A DNA stretch of 64,000 bases from Acanthacorydalis orientalis (taxonomy: Eukaryota; Arthropoda; Insecta; Megaloptera; Corydalidae): contig CM068322.1 in the NCBI GenBank assembly GCA_034766995.1, positions 35,225,439-35,289,438 of the forward strand, given 5' to 3'. Below are positions 34,084-47,245 of the stretch, one piece after another; position 1 is the stretch's first letter; every line of letters starts with the position of its first letter. The notes below the pieces were generated by a model. That model was not told the DNA's origin, did not search any database, and saw only the letters and a program-made list of their open reading frames with translations. The position numbers and the translations under genes are program-made.

Positions 34084-34571
34084 AGTAATTCACTAGTGTT
34101 CGTTGGCATTGATTTTTTTAATCTTGAATGTTGTTTCAAATCCAGGCGACTTTTCGAATATTGCTCGGTATATAAATTAGTTGGCTCCACTATTAATACA
34201 TTTCATTAATTCAGTTTGGAAAAGAGAACAGATTAGAAGTCGACATCCCGGTTATGATTTTTTCGACCAATCACCATTTAAACTGTTCATAACGACCGGG
34301 AATCCGTCCGAGAACGAACACGGGATCGGTTCCCGGTCGCACTCGAAACACACTGCAGAGATCCAACATGTAAATACGTGTTCCTCGTACGCACGCACTG
34401 CAATAAAACATAACTGGAAGAGAGAGCTCGTGCCGCATTCAAAGCTCTCCGAATAAATCTGTAGAAGTTGCGAGAGCCCTTTGTATATATTTCGAATCTC
34501 CGACCAGATACAACACACTTGAACTTTGATATCCGGCTCAAAGTAAATTCCCTCATACATATTTAACATTC

Positions 34572-34575
<4 letters not shown>

Positions 34576-34645
<70 letters not shown>
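34576..34645. repeat. (TA)n microsatellite
   Basis: Long uninterrupted TA run. Confidence 0.95.
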
Positions 34646-34648
<3 letters not shown>

Positions 34649-34824
34649 GTCCGTATGAGAAACTCGGTCAAAAATTTTTCAACAGAATGTCATCAGATGA
34701 ACGCAAAAAAATATTCCGTCGAGCTGTTCGTTCTAGTGTTTCTCCCCCTTCTGTTTTTTTTCCATTTCACTATATAATACCAATGACCTCCCATATACCT
34801 CATAAAAATCCAACACGATGCCAT

Positions 34825-34828
<4 letters not shown>

Positions 34829-34902
<74 letters not shown>
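34829..34902. repeat. (TA)n microsatellite
   Basis: Second long TA run, 183 bp beyond the previous one. Confidence 0.95.
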
Positions 34903-34905
<3 letters not shown>

Positions 34906-35313
34906 ACGAGGACATCTTCATATTTCGAAACACGACACATTTCCATCCCCACTGTTCACATGACGTGCGTGCGTCTCGTTCAGGTCCATCGAGACCGCGT
35001 CCTCCGTCCTTTACTGTTCGTGCGCCGTGCGTGTCGCACTCATTCCGCACCCCAACCTCGTCATCCCCTGCACGTTCGTCGGCGTGCATCCTGTGGGCTG
35101 CCCTTCTATCTATTTAATACTTTCTCCGATGTGCAAGAGAGCGCATCGTGTTCTGCTATTCAGTGGCGTGGTAACGATGATGTCGACGAGGACGACCCGC
35201 TCCGTCCCGAAACGAAATCAACGTCGAATCTTCATTTATTCATATATCGGATGTTTCAGTGATACGCAACATTTTCCGTGCAGCCGTCGTGCATATTTGA
35301 ACACAGCACATTT

Positions 35314-35598
35314 TTCAGGCGTCGTGTCTTTTTTTAAGAGAGAAAATCGATGTTTACTGAAAAACGGAATACATTTTAATTCTCAGAATATCTCTTATTG
35401 TTTTGTACGACTTTGATCTATCTGTTTGATGACTGACGAATCCATTATCGAAAAAAACATGGTTGCTTTGAATCAATGAAGTCATAATATACTTTCGGAC
35501 CTCTTCCACTGTTTCAGCATTTCCTGCATGTTTCATGCAATACAACACCTTCCCCCGAAGCTGAACAAATCATTCCCACAGATTCAGCAGCATTAATT
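35314..35598 (-). mobile_element. Mar-A deletion derivative (copy 7)
   Basis: Minus strand: AAESVGMICSASGEGVV then HETCRKC, a stop, TVEEVRKYIMTSLIQS and HVFFDNGFVSHQTDR. Same helix-turn-helix to C-terminus junction as copies 4 and 5. Head to tail with copy 8. Confidence 0.8.
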
Positions 35599-35872
35599 TC
35601 AACTAGATATACCTGAAAACATCCCCCATTATTTTGTATAAATTTTCTCCATCTGTTTAGTGACTGACGATTCCAATATCGAAAAAAACATGGCTGCTTC
35701 GAGTCGATGAAGTCACAATGTACTTTCGGACCTCTTCCACTGTTCCAGCATTTTCTGCACGTTTGTGGCAGTTGACACTTCAAAATCCCAGTACGGCGAG
35801 AAAATATGTTAATTTAAAACAGTGTTACGATTGGTTCAATTTAAAAGCACCGAATAAAATCTTACACCTGAT
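35599..35872 (-). mobile_element. Mar-A deletion derivative (copy 8)
   Basis: Repeats the C-terminal segment (VRKxxxD, NRWRKFIQNNGG) and then passes directly into the family's 5' leader (TTTAAAACAGTGTTACGATT) and terminus (GCACCGAATAAAATCTTACA). The helix-turn-helix coding region is largely missing. Confidence 0.75.
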
Positions 35873-36193
35873 ATATTTCAATTCTATTCCGTTAAATGAA
35901 ACAAGTATCTGCGACATGTTTGATTGAAAAATTCATCAAATAACAGTCTTGTTCTCCAGCTTCTTATACGAATAGGTCTCACAAATTTACAACTGAGGGA
36001 TCAGTCATTCATTCAAAAATTATAGTAGATGTTCGTCGCTTTCTTATTTCAGAAGCACCGTCTTTAATGATTTTCCTTTTACAATCTAAATGACCTTTAG
36101 ATTTGTTTACGCTTTAAATGCAAGTACAATGAACTTCACGTTTGACCACTTCATTTAAATGCAAATATAGTAGAATAGAATGCAAGTTCGTAC
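35873..36193. other. non-coding stretch
   Basis: Nothing recognised. Confidence 0.5.
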
Positions 36194-36242
36194 CTGAAAC
36201 GTGTATCAGCAAACGATTGTTGTTTATGCAGTTGTCAGCGAC
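36194..36242 (-). other. candidate 49-nt internal exon (possible 5' UTR exon)
   Basis: On the minus strand a T-rich tract and TTATTTTCGCAG precede the segment, and TTTCAG|GTACGA ends it, so both splice signals are good. The 49 nt contain no ATG. One frame is open (VADNCINNNRLLIHVS) and two are closed. A leader exon without ATG, upstream of the unzipped-like gene on the same strand, would fit the need for a 5' exon. The link is positional inference only. Confidence 0.3.
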
Positions 36243-36282
36243 CTGCGAAAATAAAAAGTATTTTAGAAAAAAATAATATGTG

Positions 36283-36314
36283 TATATATATATATATATA
36301 TATATGCATGTATG

Positions 36315-36345
<31 letters not shown>
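36283..36345. repeat. (TA)n microsatellite, interrupted
   Basis: Two TA runs (36283-36305 and 36319-36345) separated by GCATGTATGTATTTA. Confidence 0.95.
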
Positions 36346-36782
36346 GATAAAATCTTAAATATTTTATCTTAGTAACCCAAAGATTGAAAACTAAAAGAAT
36401 TAAAGAGTGAACATAAGTCACAATTTAATGACTCCTCAATTCACTCCAACAAATGATTTTCCTCACTGGTCTCACAAACTATAAAACGTTTGTTCGGATT
36501 GATTGTGAAACAAAATTATTGTGGTTTGTGGATCGGGTAAATTAATCCGTTTATGAACGTGATGCAAGCCCCACGTGTTTTCTAAATAAATATCATCATT
36601 ACATATTACAATTTCCTCCTAATTTATGTAGTAATATAGGATAAAAAAAGTAACAATATTATTTATAAATTGTTTTTCCTCCAAATATCAACTGTCAGGT
36701 CTTAGAAAAATATTAAATATATCTGTTTATTTGCATTGTTTTTTAAGTAGCAGTGAAATTTTAAGTTGAATCATTTTTTTGG

Positions 36783-36784
<2 letters not shown>
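36346..36784. other. non-coding stretch
   Basis: Nothing recognised. Confidence 0.5.
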
Positions 36785-36850
<66 letters not shown>

Positions 36851-36862
36851 GGGTGTGTGTGT
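36785..36862. repeat. (TA)n followed by short (GT)n
   Basis: TA run to 36844, then GTATGTGGGTGTGTGTGTAT. Confidence 0.95.
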
Positions 36863-37690
<828 letters not shown>

Positions 37691-38166
37691 GATATCGTGT
37701 GTTTAATGGGGTTGTTCGTACGTTTTAACGGCAGCAGTTACTTCTTTAAGAATAACGTATACGTCGAAAGAGTCGACGGGACGGTGAAGAATAACATTTA
37801 CACACACGGTCGCTCGCATCGAGATTCGTAATGAAGGATCATTACTTGAAACATCGACCTTATTAAAAATGTATGGCGCCAACCGGGAATAAGGATGAGG
37901 GAACGCGTACGTTATTTTTAGATAAAGAAAGATTAGACATATATACAAGTCGAATTTTTAGAATAACTATATAATTGGTCTACTTTAATTGGAGTTGAGT
38001 TTCGAATGAAAAACTATCAGATACTCTCTGTATTGATTTTCAAAAACATTTTAACACCGAAAAGTCTAAAAATAGATACAATATTGACTTGTTTTCAAAC
38101 AAATCGCTGTTTGAACATAAAAAGTGTATAAAATCTCAATACTTTTCGTACATTTCACTCCAATTA
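37691..38166. other. non-coding stretch
   Basis: Nothing recognised. Confidence 0.5.
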
Positions 38167-38747
38167 CTAGATGTAAAAGTAATACTGTGTCTTTAAATTG
38201 AATCAATCGTAACTCTGTTTCAAATTAAAATATTTACTTGTCGATTTAGGATTTTCAAGTGCCAATCTTAACATTTAACAGCCACTATCTATCTCGGCCA
38301 AGCAGTTGGCACAACCTCGCAAAACAGTTGTGGAAACGACGGCGTCCGAAAAGCAGGATATGAGGCATTGCATACTTTTCGCATTTCGGTCGAAAAAAAT
38401 GATTTGTACAGCTTTTGGGGAAGGTGATGTGAGAGGCATAAACTAAATTATGTATGAAATCAATAAAGGCAATAGCTAAATTATTTGTTCGTGTTGAAAA
38501 CGAACCATGTTCGATAAATTGTGAAGCACGCAATGCATAAGTGAACTACTCGGCCGTTTCCTGAAGAGCACCGAATGCATCTTCGACTTTTTTCATTTAC
38601 TCTTTGATTCGTTGATAGGGGCTAATAACCTTGGCTGTCTAAGCGCCGTAAAACCCGGTATAACAACAACAACATTCAATTCGTTGGTGATTTGAATGTT
38701 TTTGGAGGAGGTTCTACTTGTCTAAGTCTTCTAATTTGTACGCCTAA
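38167..38747 (+). mobile_element. Mar-A copy 9 with foreign insert
   Basis: The 5' terminus and leader (38167-38330) are followed by GCGTCCGAAAAGCAGGATAT, giving ASEKQDMRHCILFAF (start of the helix-turn-helix). The matching 3' terminus AATTTGTACGCCTAA ends at 38747. The middle is unrelated and includes GCGCCGTAAAACCC and (AAC)n, which look like a non-LTR retrotransposon tail. Confidence 0.65.
38605..38673 (+). mobile_element. candidate non-LTR retrotransposon 3' end with (AAC)n tail
   Basis: GGGGCTAATAACCTTGGCTG, then TCTAAGCGCCGTAAAACCCG and TATAACAACAACAACA. A related GGTGCTAAAGACCTTAGTTG segment lies at 61968-61987. Simple-repeat tails after a conserved end are typical of non-LTR insertions. 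No coding sequence remains. Confidence 0.35.
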
Positions 38748-38842
38748 CACTTCCAGCAAGCATTCCAGTTGAAAAAAAATGCTGTCGAAGATGCGTGAAT
38801 GATCTGTTCAGCATCGAAGGAAAATGTTGTACCGGATGAAAC

Positions 38843-38901
<59 letters not shown>

Positions 38902-39108
38902 GTGGAAGAGGTTCTAAAATGCATTACGACTTCATCGATTCAGTCACCATCTCTTCTTCGACAAATGATCCGTCAGTTACCTGACAGATGGAACATAGTT
39001 ATACAGAATGATGTGATATATTTTTAGGATTGAAATGTATTCCATTTTTCTATTCATTTTCTATTTAAAAAAGCACTTAACACCCAAGACACCATTTTAA
39101 CACCTAAT
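38748..39108 (+). mobile_element. Mar-A deletion derivative (copy 10) interrupted by (TA)n
   Basis: Begins in the helix-turn-helix (KKNAVEDA, stop, MICSASKENVVPDETSN) and is split by a TA tract. It resumes KTVEEVLKCITTSSIQSPSL then LRQMIRQLPDRWN and IQNDVIYF, stop. This is the clearest surviving C-terminus of the family (compare RGIxxLPxRWxKxIxxDGxYF of mariners). Confidence 0.8.
38849..38896. repeat. (TA)n microsatellite
   Basis: Sits at the deletion junction of Mar-A copy 10, between the helix-turn-helix and the C-terminal segment. Confidence 0.95.
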
Positions 39109-40689
39109 AAACACAACTTCTGACAATTAGAAATGAAAGAAAAACGACGAAATCGTCTGTTTTTGAATTTAATTCTCTGTTTATTGTCGATTCGCGCTTT
39201 TCATCATAATGAAAGTTTATAAAACTGCGACTGATTTCACTTTCTACAATCAATTTTCGCTGTCGTCCAAACCGTTCATTCTTTTTCATACCGGAAACTT
39301 TCAATAACTGATCATGAATGTTTTTGAATTCTTGTTTGTACTCATTTCGATATCTCTGTCGTATTTCATTCAATGAATCAACCATCAGAAGGAATAAAAA
39401 TCCGTTTATAAAAATCAAACATTTTTAGACAAGTTCCGAAAAACAGACTTGTGACCTGCGATACGATTCTGTTTAACATGTGACATTTTTTTTAATAAAA
39501 AGCACCTTCTCGCAAACAATTCACACAGATCATTCATATTCCATTCCTGTCCGACGACCGCAAACCCGGTCATCTTCGAATTTAAACACTGCTTCGAGTG
39601 ATTTCCAAGTACGCAGATGTCGTCAGCTCGCGCGATGACACAGACAGTTCAATTAACGTCTGAAACGGAGACGAGAGAAAAAAACGTACCCTGTTCATCT
39701 CACACACCACGCTATACGCACCGACCGACCCGTTCGACGGCCGGTGCAACCTTTAAGATTTAACGAGCGCTAATCGTCAATAATTAGAATCGTGTCCGAG
39801 CGGACGTTGCACCAATAGGAATGTTTTGATTCGTGATTCATCGTCGTCGATGACAACACCGAGGGCGTTGTGTTTGCCTAGAGTCTACATGTACTCAGTA
39901 AATGAAAGGGCACGGGCCAGATGAACACACATTGCAATCAAGATGGATGGGTGTGAAGCAAAGTAGTGAAACATGTTGCGGCGTACATTATTCAGCAATT
40001 AGCGTTCGCTGTCGGCGGAAAAATGTTTTTGTTGACGTGGAAGCTCTCACACACTCCAGCCGATGTATATATTTTATTTTCCCATACAGTTGTATCTTGC
40101 CTACACACACAATAATTTTTAAATAAAACACACTGCCACAATACAGTATTCACAGGACACTGGCCGATTTCACTGTCACAAATGAACACATTTATGATCT
40201 CACAAGACATTTCTCTACCATGAAGCTCTGAAGACGATGGCGACACTGTCGAAACGCGTACAGGCAAGAACGATTTATTGAAAAAAAAATGATCAGAGCA
40301 TTGTTTACGATTCGCGGGAATTAAAAAATAATGAAAGTAAACCAATTGTATTGGAGGAACTCGTACGTCGTCAGTCTTTTTGAATCAGGAAATTAGATTC
40401 AGTTCGAGTCTCTGACATGTGAGGACGTGTCTTGTTGTCGTATGTTGTGAAGAAGACTTTGGGTTTACTGTTTTGAACAAAAAAAAAGGTTTCCGATATG
40501 TCAAAACAAGATGACGGACTGCCGACGTCCAGAAGAGCACGAACGTCACTGCACGTTGTTTCATTTTCATGTCATTTTGCACGTTCGACAGAAAAAAATT
40601 ATGATATATGTGAGGACGTTTTTGGTCGGTAAGTGTCAACGTCGGTTCCTTTAAGATTTGCCATTGGTGATTTTGACTTATCTAATAGT
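39109..40689. other. non-coding stretch
   Basis: Nothing recognised. The 104- and 117-codon minus-strand frames at 39104-39418 and 39992-40345 have no identifiable domain. Confidence 0.45.
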
Positions 40690-41060
40690 GTTCGAAGTGA
40701 AATGCTGATGCTTTAAAATCGATGGTTGAGTCGGATCCAAGATTGACCGTGCAAGAAGTAGCCGAAAAACTTGTCGGCCACTTGGTCGGCAGTGCGAAGA
40801 CACGGAAAAGTGTTTTAGGAAGGCATTTGAGTTCCAGATCAGTTGTCGAATACAAACAAAGATCAGCGACGAACAATTTGCACTAGGCAACGAAGCAATC
40901 CATTTCTTGGTAGAATCGTCACCGGTGATGAGAAATGGGTCCTATACAGCAACTTGGAACGCTCTAATCAATGGATTTCTCCATACCAACCATCTAAACC
41001 GACTCTGACATTGAAAAAATGTGCTAATAAAGGCACGTCTTGTGAGACTGGAATTAATTT
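40690..41060 (+). mobile_element. Mar-B mariner transposase relic (copy 4)
   Basis: MVESDPRLTVQEVAEKL (second helix-turn-helix) is followed, after stops and frameshifts, by NPFLGRIVTGDEKWVLYSNL and QWISPYQPSKPTLTLKK. This is the first catalytic block of mariner, and GDEKW holds the first catalytic aspartate. The remainder of the D,D34D domain is missing. Confidence 0.75.
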
Positions 41061-42280
41061 TTTACATCTAGCAATTATAGTGAAAGATATGAAAAGTATA
41101 AAGATTTTATATACTTGTTATGTTCGACCGGTAAGTTGTACGCAATCAAATGAATAACGGTATCAGTTTTCAGTTGTTAAAATACAGTTGTTAACCTTCC
41201 GTTATTAAAATAATCTTGAAAATCGACACGAAGAGTGTACGATAATTAATAGGTGATAGTTTTTCATCGAACTCGATTCCAATCATTAGACTGATTCATT
41301 TCGAGTGGCTAAAACCGGATGACAACAATTAGGACTGTCGCGTAACGAACTGTTGAAAAAAACGACCGGTTCTGGTCGACAGAGAACGTGTCGTACTGTC
41401 AGGGTCAGGGGCCCCGTGCAGCAACCCGAGAGAAAATAGAGCAGCTCAACTGACAAGTTTTGCCGCATCCAATACACGCACCCGATACTGTGCCATCGGA
41501 TTATCACTTATTCGAATCTAGGGAACATTCGATCGAAAATACAAAGTTTCGAAATGTCGGCGTTGTTCGAGTTCACCTCGAATCGTATTTTTGATCACAG
41601 CCGGCGCATTTTTAGGGATTGAAAATTTACAGGATAGGCGGCAGAATGTCGCGGATAATTATGGCGATATGTAATCGATTAGAAAATAATAGAAATAAAT
41701 CGAAAATGTGTTGAAATTTCAAATCATTGATTACTTATGGACACGTCTAACGTTAACCCCACCCTCACGCCACAGATATGAATTCTATCCAAGCGTGCAC
41801 ATTTATTTATATCTCACAACATATTTGTTCAGATGCTAACTGTACAAGCTGTACAAGCACAACTGTTTGCGTACACGTTATCGTTTCATTCAAGAACATC
41901 TGCGAAAAAAAAATAATAACAATTAATAATTCGATGTAGGCAGCACGTTGCGCGATCGAGCTGACAAGCCGCGGATTTGAAAGATAATACCGGTCGCTCG
42001 TGCTGTTGTCCTATTTTATAAGCTGCTTTGAATATCGAATCGAACTGCTGGCTATTATCCAGCATGACTTCGATATAAACAATTAATTATGTGCACGGTT
42101 CTCTAAACGGCTCGTTTGTTGCACGAATCGAGGAGAACTCGTGCTCGCAGGCCGACCGATTCGGTGTAGAACTTGTTGTGTGTGTGGACCGCTTGTACTG
42201 ATTTTGATAGATTTCTTTTTTACAATAGTCATAGAAATCTCGAACGAACTGTATACAGTGAGAAGATGAAGAAAGTATAT
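41061..42280. other. non-coding stretch
   Basis: Nothing recognised. Confidence 0.5.
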
Positions 42281-42782
42281 TCAGTGTACATATTAATCCG
42301 TTGCCTTTTTCTAAACAGAAAATGAATGCCCATTAACGGGAAAATGAAACACATTTCAATCCTGAAAATATCCTCCATTTTCTGTACGGTTTTGCTCGTT
42401 CTTTCTGACTAACTGATCGAGAAGAGGGTGCCGGGTTTGAATCGATCGAGTCGCCAATGTATTTTCGGACCTCTTCCACTGTTTTTATGCACATTTTATG
42501 CGTCACAACACCTATCGAAAAACTAAATAAATCATTCTCACTGCTTCGGCAGCCTTTTTTTTCAACCGAAAAGTATCCAGTGCCTCATGTGCTGCTTTTC
42601 GGACGCCATCGTATTCACAACTGTTTTGTGAGGTTATACCGACTTCTTCGCCGAGATATATAGTGGCTTTTAAATGTGAAGGATCGCATTTTAGAATGTT
42701 AAAACGACGAGACAGTGTTTTAATTGTGAACAGAGTTATGATTGATCGAGTTTAAAGGCACCGAATAATTTTCAGATCTAAT
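42281..42782 (-). mobile_element. Mar-A deletion derivative (copy 11), both termini present
   Basis: The most complete copy, about 502 bp. The low side terminus is TCAGTGTACATATTAATCCG and the high side ends GCACCGAATAATTTTCAGAT then CTAA, with TA on both flanks, as mariner insertions require. Reading the minus strand: leader, MRHW start, a decayed helix-turn-helix, GVVTHKM, then TVEEVRKY and a degraded C-terminus. No catalytic region. Confidence 0.8.
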
Positions 42783-43015
42783 ATAATTGTACGGAAGTAA
42801 AAATGTATCAGTCTTTTTCACGAGCATAACGGACATTTTAAGGATAATCAAAAAATTTCAAACATCACATCACACAACTAGCAATTAAGAAACCGCCGAT
42901 GACTACCGGCAACGGTAAAGGCGCCGCAATAGTTTTAAGTATCAGACAGGCCCTACAAGGCCATGTTTTTAAATTATGAACAATAAAATGTTTTCGAATT
43001 TGAAATATATGAGTA
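42783..43015. other. non-coding gap between repeats
   Basis: Nothing recognised. Confidence 0.5.
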
Positions 43016-43361
43016 CGACCCGAAAAAACAACGGCTGTTAAGACCCGAATTTCAGTATTCAGTATCAGAAGTAAAAATTACTTTAAAATCGCAGCTGGCC
43101 AGTGCATACGATACGAATTCTATCTATCGTAGCAGGCCAGTGTATATAGATGAGTTTTCATCTGTCTCTCGCGCTGTCAGCAAACAGTATCGGTTAAAAT
43201 ATTTGTCAGTCTGCAGTACAATTCAAAATAGGATCTGCATTTGGTCATTATTAAAGAAAATACACTTATCGTTCAATTGATAAGTGTGTGCAGTTTGACA
43301 TTACAGAAGGTCTGCATATGTTTGCTGCACCACCGCACACTTACAACGGTCAAAGAGCAAT
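43016..43361. repeat. dispersed repeat R1, copy 2 (two internal units)
   Basis: Same termini and sequence as 30057-30442, but with two rather than three 38-bp units (GGCCAGTG at 43097 and 43135) and a degraded TATA box (TATATAGA). It abuts a Mar-A 5' leader on its right. Confidence 0.8.
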
Positions 43362-43427
43362 TATGATTTAAAACAGGGTTAAGATTGATTCGATTCAAAG
43401 GCACAGAAACAATTTTCACACGTAATA
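43362..43427 (-). mobile_element. Mar-A 5' terminal fragment (copy 12)
   Basis: TTTAAAACAGGGTTAAGATT, GATTCGATTCAAAGGCACAG and AATTTTCACACGTAA are the reversed leader and terminus of the family. Confidence 0.65.
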
Positions 43428-45519
43428 TGTTCCACGTGCGAGAGGAAAGCGAGAGTTGTTCTGGTAATCAGAGAATTATTTATAACAATCTCATTACGTT
43501 TCAGTGTCCTGCGAGCTTTAGCTTTGTGTATTTTTCCTGTGATAAAGAGCGCGTACCGGTAATTTTCGTAAATCATTTTTTTATCACACCCATTCCACCG
43601 AATAGACTGAAATCTTTTTTATGTACACCGCTGCGTATCTGGACGAGAATCATGTGGTTGCACGAATTTACTTCAGTACAAACGACTCCGTGCGTCGCTT
43701 AAAACGCATTCGAAACGAACGACGAACGTCATTCAAACATTTCTACACGATCTGATAAGAAAGAACACTGTATGAAAAACGATTAGCGTCACGGCGTTCA
43801 TAAAGAATAACTCGGCGCAGAGATAAACGCAGAACGTCAGAATTTCTGTCGGAGTGCAGCTACGTGTCGAGGAATTAACGGACCACTCGAAAAACGCACG
43901 GGCGGCCACTACTCTCGATGCGTTCGTTCCGTTTTTCCGGCGCCGGACGGAAATGCGCGGTTCGCACGCGACGCGTGGAAACCGATGCCGAGCCGAGAAA
44001 CGAAGAGATGTTCGATAAGTAAAACTGTTATTCCGGTTCGAGGATTCTTCCGTACGGTCTTGCCTGATTCCTGTACGAAAATCTTTCGTGTCCTCGAGGT
44101 TTATTATTCTCTCACGGTTTCGTTTTTCCGATCTGTTCAGATGGATACACGGTATCGTTCTCAGGATGTGGAACAATTAAATTGGTTGTCGAATAAAAAG
44201 AAAGAATAGCGACATGGAGGACATGAGACATAATTCCAAAATCTGGTACACAGGAACGAAACAAATTGTAAATATTTCTATATACTTAGTATCACTCACT
44301 ATTTTTCACTATTTATCACTATTTTTTTATTATTAGTCATTCGTTAAATATTTTAATTGTTATCATTGAGTAATTTTTATAAAATAATTTCTGTATCTGT
44401 AACAGTAATGCCGGTGTCCATCGTCCGTAATTGTTTTTATATACATTTAACATTTAAGAGAGTGAAATAATTGTTACTTTGAAAGAAAATGTAAAAGTAA
44501 TTAGGAGTTCATTAGTTGGACATTGAAAAACAAGTGAGTTCGGAGGTGTGTGTGTGTATTGTGTTTGTGTGCTCACACATTTAGAACGAATTTCCAATAA
44601 ACATCTTTGAATTATACAAGTTTACTTCATTACTAGTACCCTGTATCGACCATTGTGTTGACAAAAATTTTGAGAAGCACAAGGCTGTAATAAATAAATA
44701 ATACAGTACAAGGGTAGCTGCGCAAGAGACAGAAACGATGTTTCATGATGAAGTTGAAGTGGCAAAAATGCGTGTGTACGTTATACAGTGTAGTTGGCTT
44801 TGTTTTTATAAACATGTATCCGTAGCAACCATGACGGCGGTGCCACAAAGAACTAAAAATTAGAAGCTGAACATAACAATAACTAGATTGTTAATATTTC
44901 AACACTTGATAATAGTAAAAAAAAAACGAAGCAGTAACTGGAATAAGAATGTTCTACTACTCAGACATTTCTTTACTTTTCCACTCTCCCTCGTTCCTTA
45001 TCATGATGAATTCGGTCGCGTTATGTAAGCGAAATGTGTACTTAACGTTCGAGTCGCTGTTTATTTCTTGTCATAAATAGAATAAACGCACGGTTTAATG
45101 GGACGACGTATTATTAATGCAATCTAAAATAGTGGGTCGCAGTGACTATTTTTTCTATTAATTCATTGTCTTGACGTGCGCGGTTCGTGCGAGCAGCGAA
45201 GCAGACGTCTCTGTCTTTACACCAGGGACGCATTCGTGTTCAACGGGACAGCTTTCTTCTTTCTATATTTGATTTGCATACGAACGACGGAACTGCCGGT
45301 CGTGATGAAATGATCGTTACTTGGAAACAATTAACGGGAAAACCTATTCGTGTGCAGTGAAGTGACCTTTCTCGGGTTCGTCGCTCGTTTTCGAATCGCA
45401 ATTGTTACACTGGACGCAGTTATAGGTTGACATTGCTTATGAATTCACTTTCACAAATGTATCGACATAAAAACATCACACAGATTGTTTCTATCGAAAT
45501 ATTTATTTCGATACACGAG
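43428..45519. other. non-coding stretch
   Basis: GC-richer at 43800-44120 with a 147-codon minus-strand frame and no recognisable domain. No supported gene. Confidence 0.45.
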
Positions 45520-46412
45520 GCGGTTTCGAAAAATCCGCACAAGCGGATAGAAAGACAATAGTTTGGGGCCGTAAAATTGTTTTTATTTTTCGACGTGATC
45601 TCTCCCTTGCGATCAATACATTTCATCGGACGTTGCTCGAGCGCCATTATGCCGGTGTTACAGTGCGACGTCTCATGCTCTTCAAAGCGGGCGTCTATTT
45701 CGGCTGTGTTAAATCTGTTACCGGCATGGAATTTTCACAGCTGTGGAGTGAAAAGGAAGCCGGAAGGGAGGAGGTGTTGTGTATATGGGGCACGAGGAAC
45801 CGATTCGAAGGCGAGAAAATGGATTTCGGCGGACGTTTGTGTCGATGAATGAACCGAAGCGTTGTCGCTATGAAACAGGATTCTTCTGCGTGTGTCCTGG
45901 ATAGTTTTTCGGCATAGTTTTTATCCAACTTTTTTGTTTCGCCAATTGGGCTCAAATGTCGAACAACTGTTGAATGATCGACATTGAGTTCTGCCACCTC
46001 TGGGTCCGCTTCAATAATGATTCTTAAATCGTTATTATCTATAGCTGAAGGACGTCCACAATCCTCCTCGAGGCTTTTGTTTCCATCTCGAAATTTTTCG
46101 GACCAGTGTCGAGCTGCACGTTCACTAATCGACTCTTCGCCGGAAACAAATTTGATATTTCGAGCAGTTCCTGTTACTTTACATCCTAATTCGAATTCAT
46201 ACAACAAAATAGCGCGAATTTGCTTTGTTTCCGTGATTAATTTAAGAGATCATAATCCAACAGTACTAAAGATGATAACAATAGACATAAACTGAAATCA
46301 GTTGTGCTGATTTCATTGTTTGCAACGATGTATCGCATGAATATAACAGAAAATAGACAAATCGGCGCCAGATTTGAAATTATAAAAACCCCAATTGTTT
46401 TCGCACCAGCAT
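45520..46412 (-). mobile_element. Mar-B mariner relic (copy 5), N- and C-termini preserved
   Basis: The minus-strand frame up to 46207 (extendable upstream) reads RAILLYEFELGCKVTGTARN, GEESISERAARHWSEKFRDG and CGRPSAIDNNDLRIIIEAD, then ELNVDHSTVVRHLSPIGETK with KLDK. These are the two helix-turn-helix motifs of a mariner transposase. After degraded sequence, a C-terminal LEQRPMKCIDRKGE appears near 45590-45640. The catalytic centre is lost. The upper end ACCCCAATTG with GGCGCC leader sequence matches the other Mar-B termini. Confidence 0.8.
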
Positions 46413-47162
46413 AAAAAAAATCCTACAAACTTCTCGATTACTGTTTCGGACATCAAACATCTGTATCGATTCCGTGTTTCATTTTCAGAACAGAAGATAT
46501 AAAAGTAGCTTACGTTTTACATTCCAATTGCTAACACTCATGGATTCGAGTCCGTCGGAGCGTGAAGCGACACAGAACGTGTCCATTCCGGTACACAGCC
46601 ATCATTGTTTTGATACCTGACGACGCGATTACGTGCCACCGTCGATTAATTCGCTAATATTCTATTATCATCGCGCACGACAGTGACGGCCGTTCGTGGT
46701 GATAAAGTGTCGCGAAAAAGGAAACGCGTTACGCTTATCGTCACGCGAAAACGTGTTCCGGCGTCCAGGAGGGAGTAAACAGTGAAAATTTGAAACGGGC
46801 CGGTCGGACACGCGCGGCTCGTCGCACGGATAAACAGAAGTGTGCGAGTGGTGGTGAAAACTATTTCGGCGGTTGTCGTCGATTGTATCTCAAGTTACTT
46901 CAGAAATTTATACTTTACTCTGTACCTATATATATAGAGAGAGAGAGAGAGATAGAGAGAGATCCCTGTTGCGCCTTAACACCTCGGGATGTCTTGCGGT
47001 ACAAAAGGGAACGATTTGTAGAATAGAAATGTCCATTTAAAGCGCTCCGACATTTTTTATTCGGTGCCCCTTAATTACAGTCAGCTATGTAGAGTAAAAC
47101 CTCAGGAGAGGGAAAAGACTTTGCACTATAGCAGTTTGTGGTACAACAGGGAACACTGTATG

Positions 47163-47168
<6 letters not shown>
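46413..47168. other. non-coding stretch
   Basis: Contains a short GA-rich run near 46936-46964. No supported gene. Confidence 0.5.

Positions 47169-47245
<77 letters not shown>
47169..47245. repeat. (TA)n then (GT)n microsatellite
   Basis: TA run to 47231 followed by seven GT units, ending at the edge of the Mar-E relic. Confidence 0.95.

Larger units (their letters stand above)
34084..35313. other. non-coding stretch between repeats
   Basis: Split by two long (TA)n tracts. The GC-rich patch 34930-35230 has open frames without domains. Confidence 0.5.
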
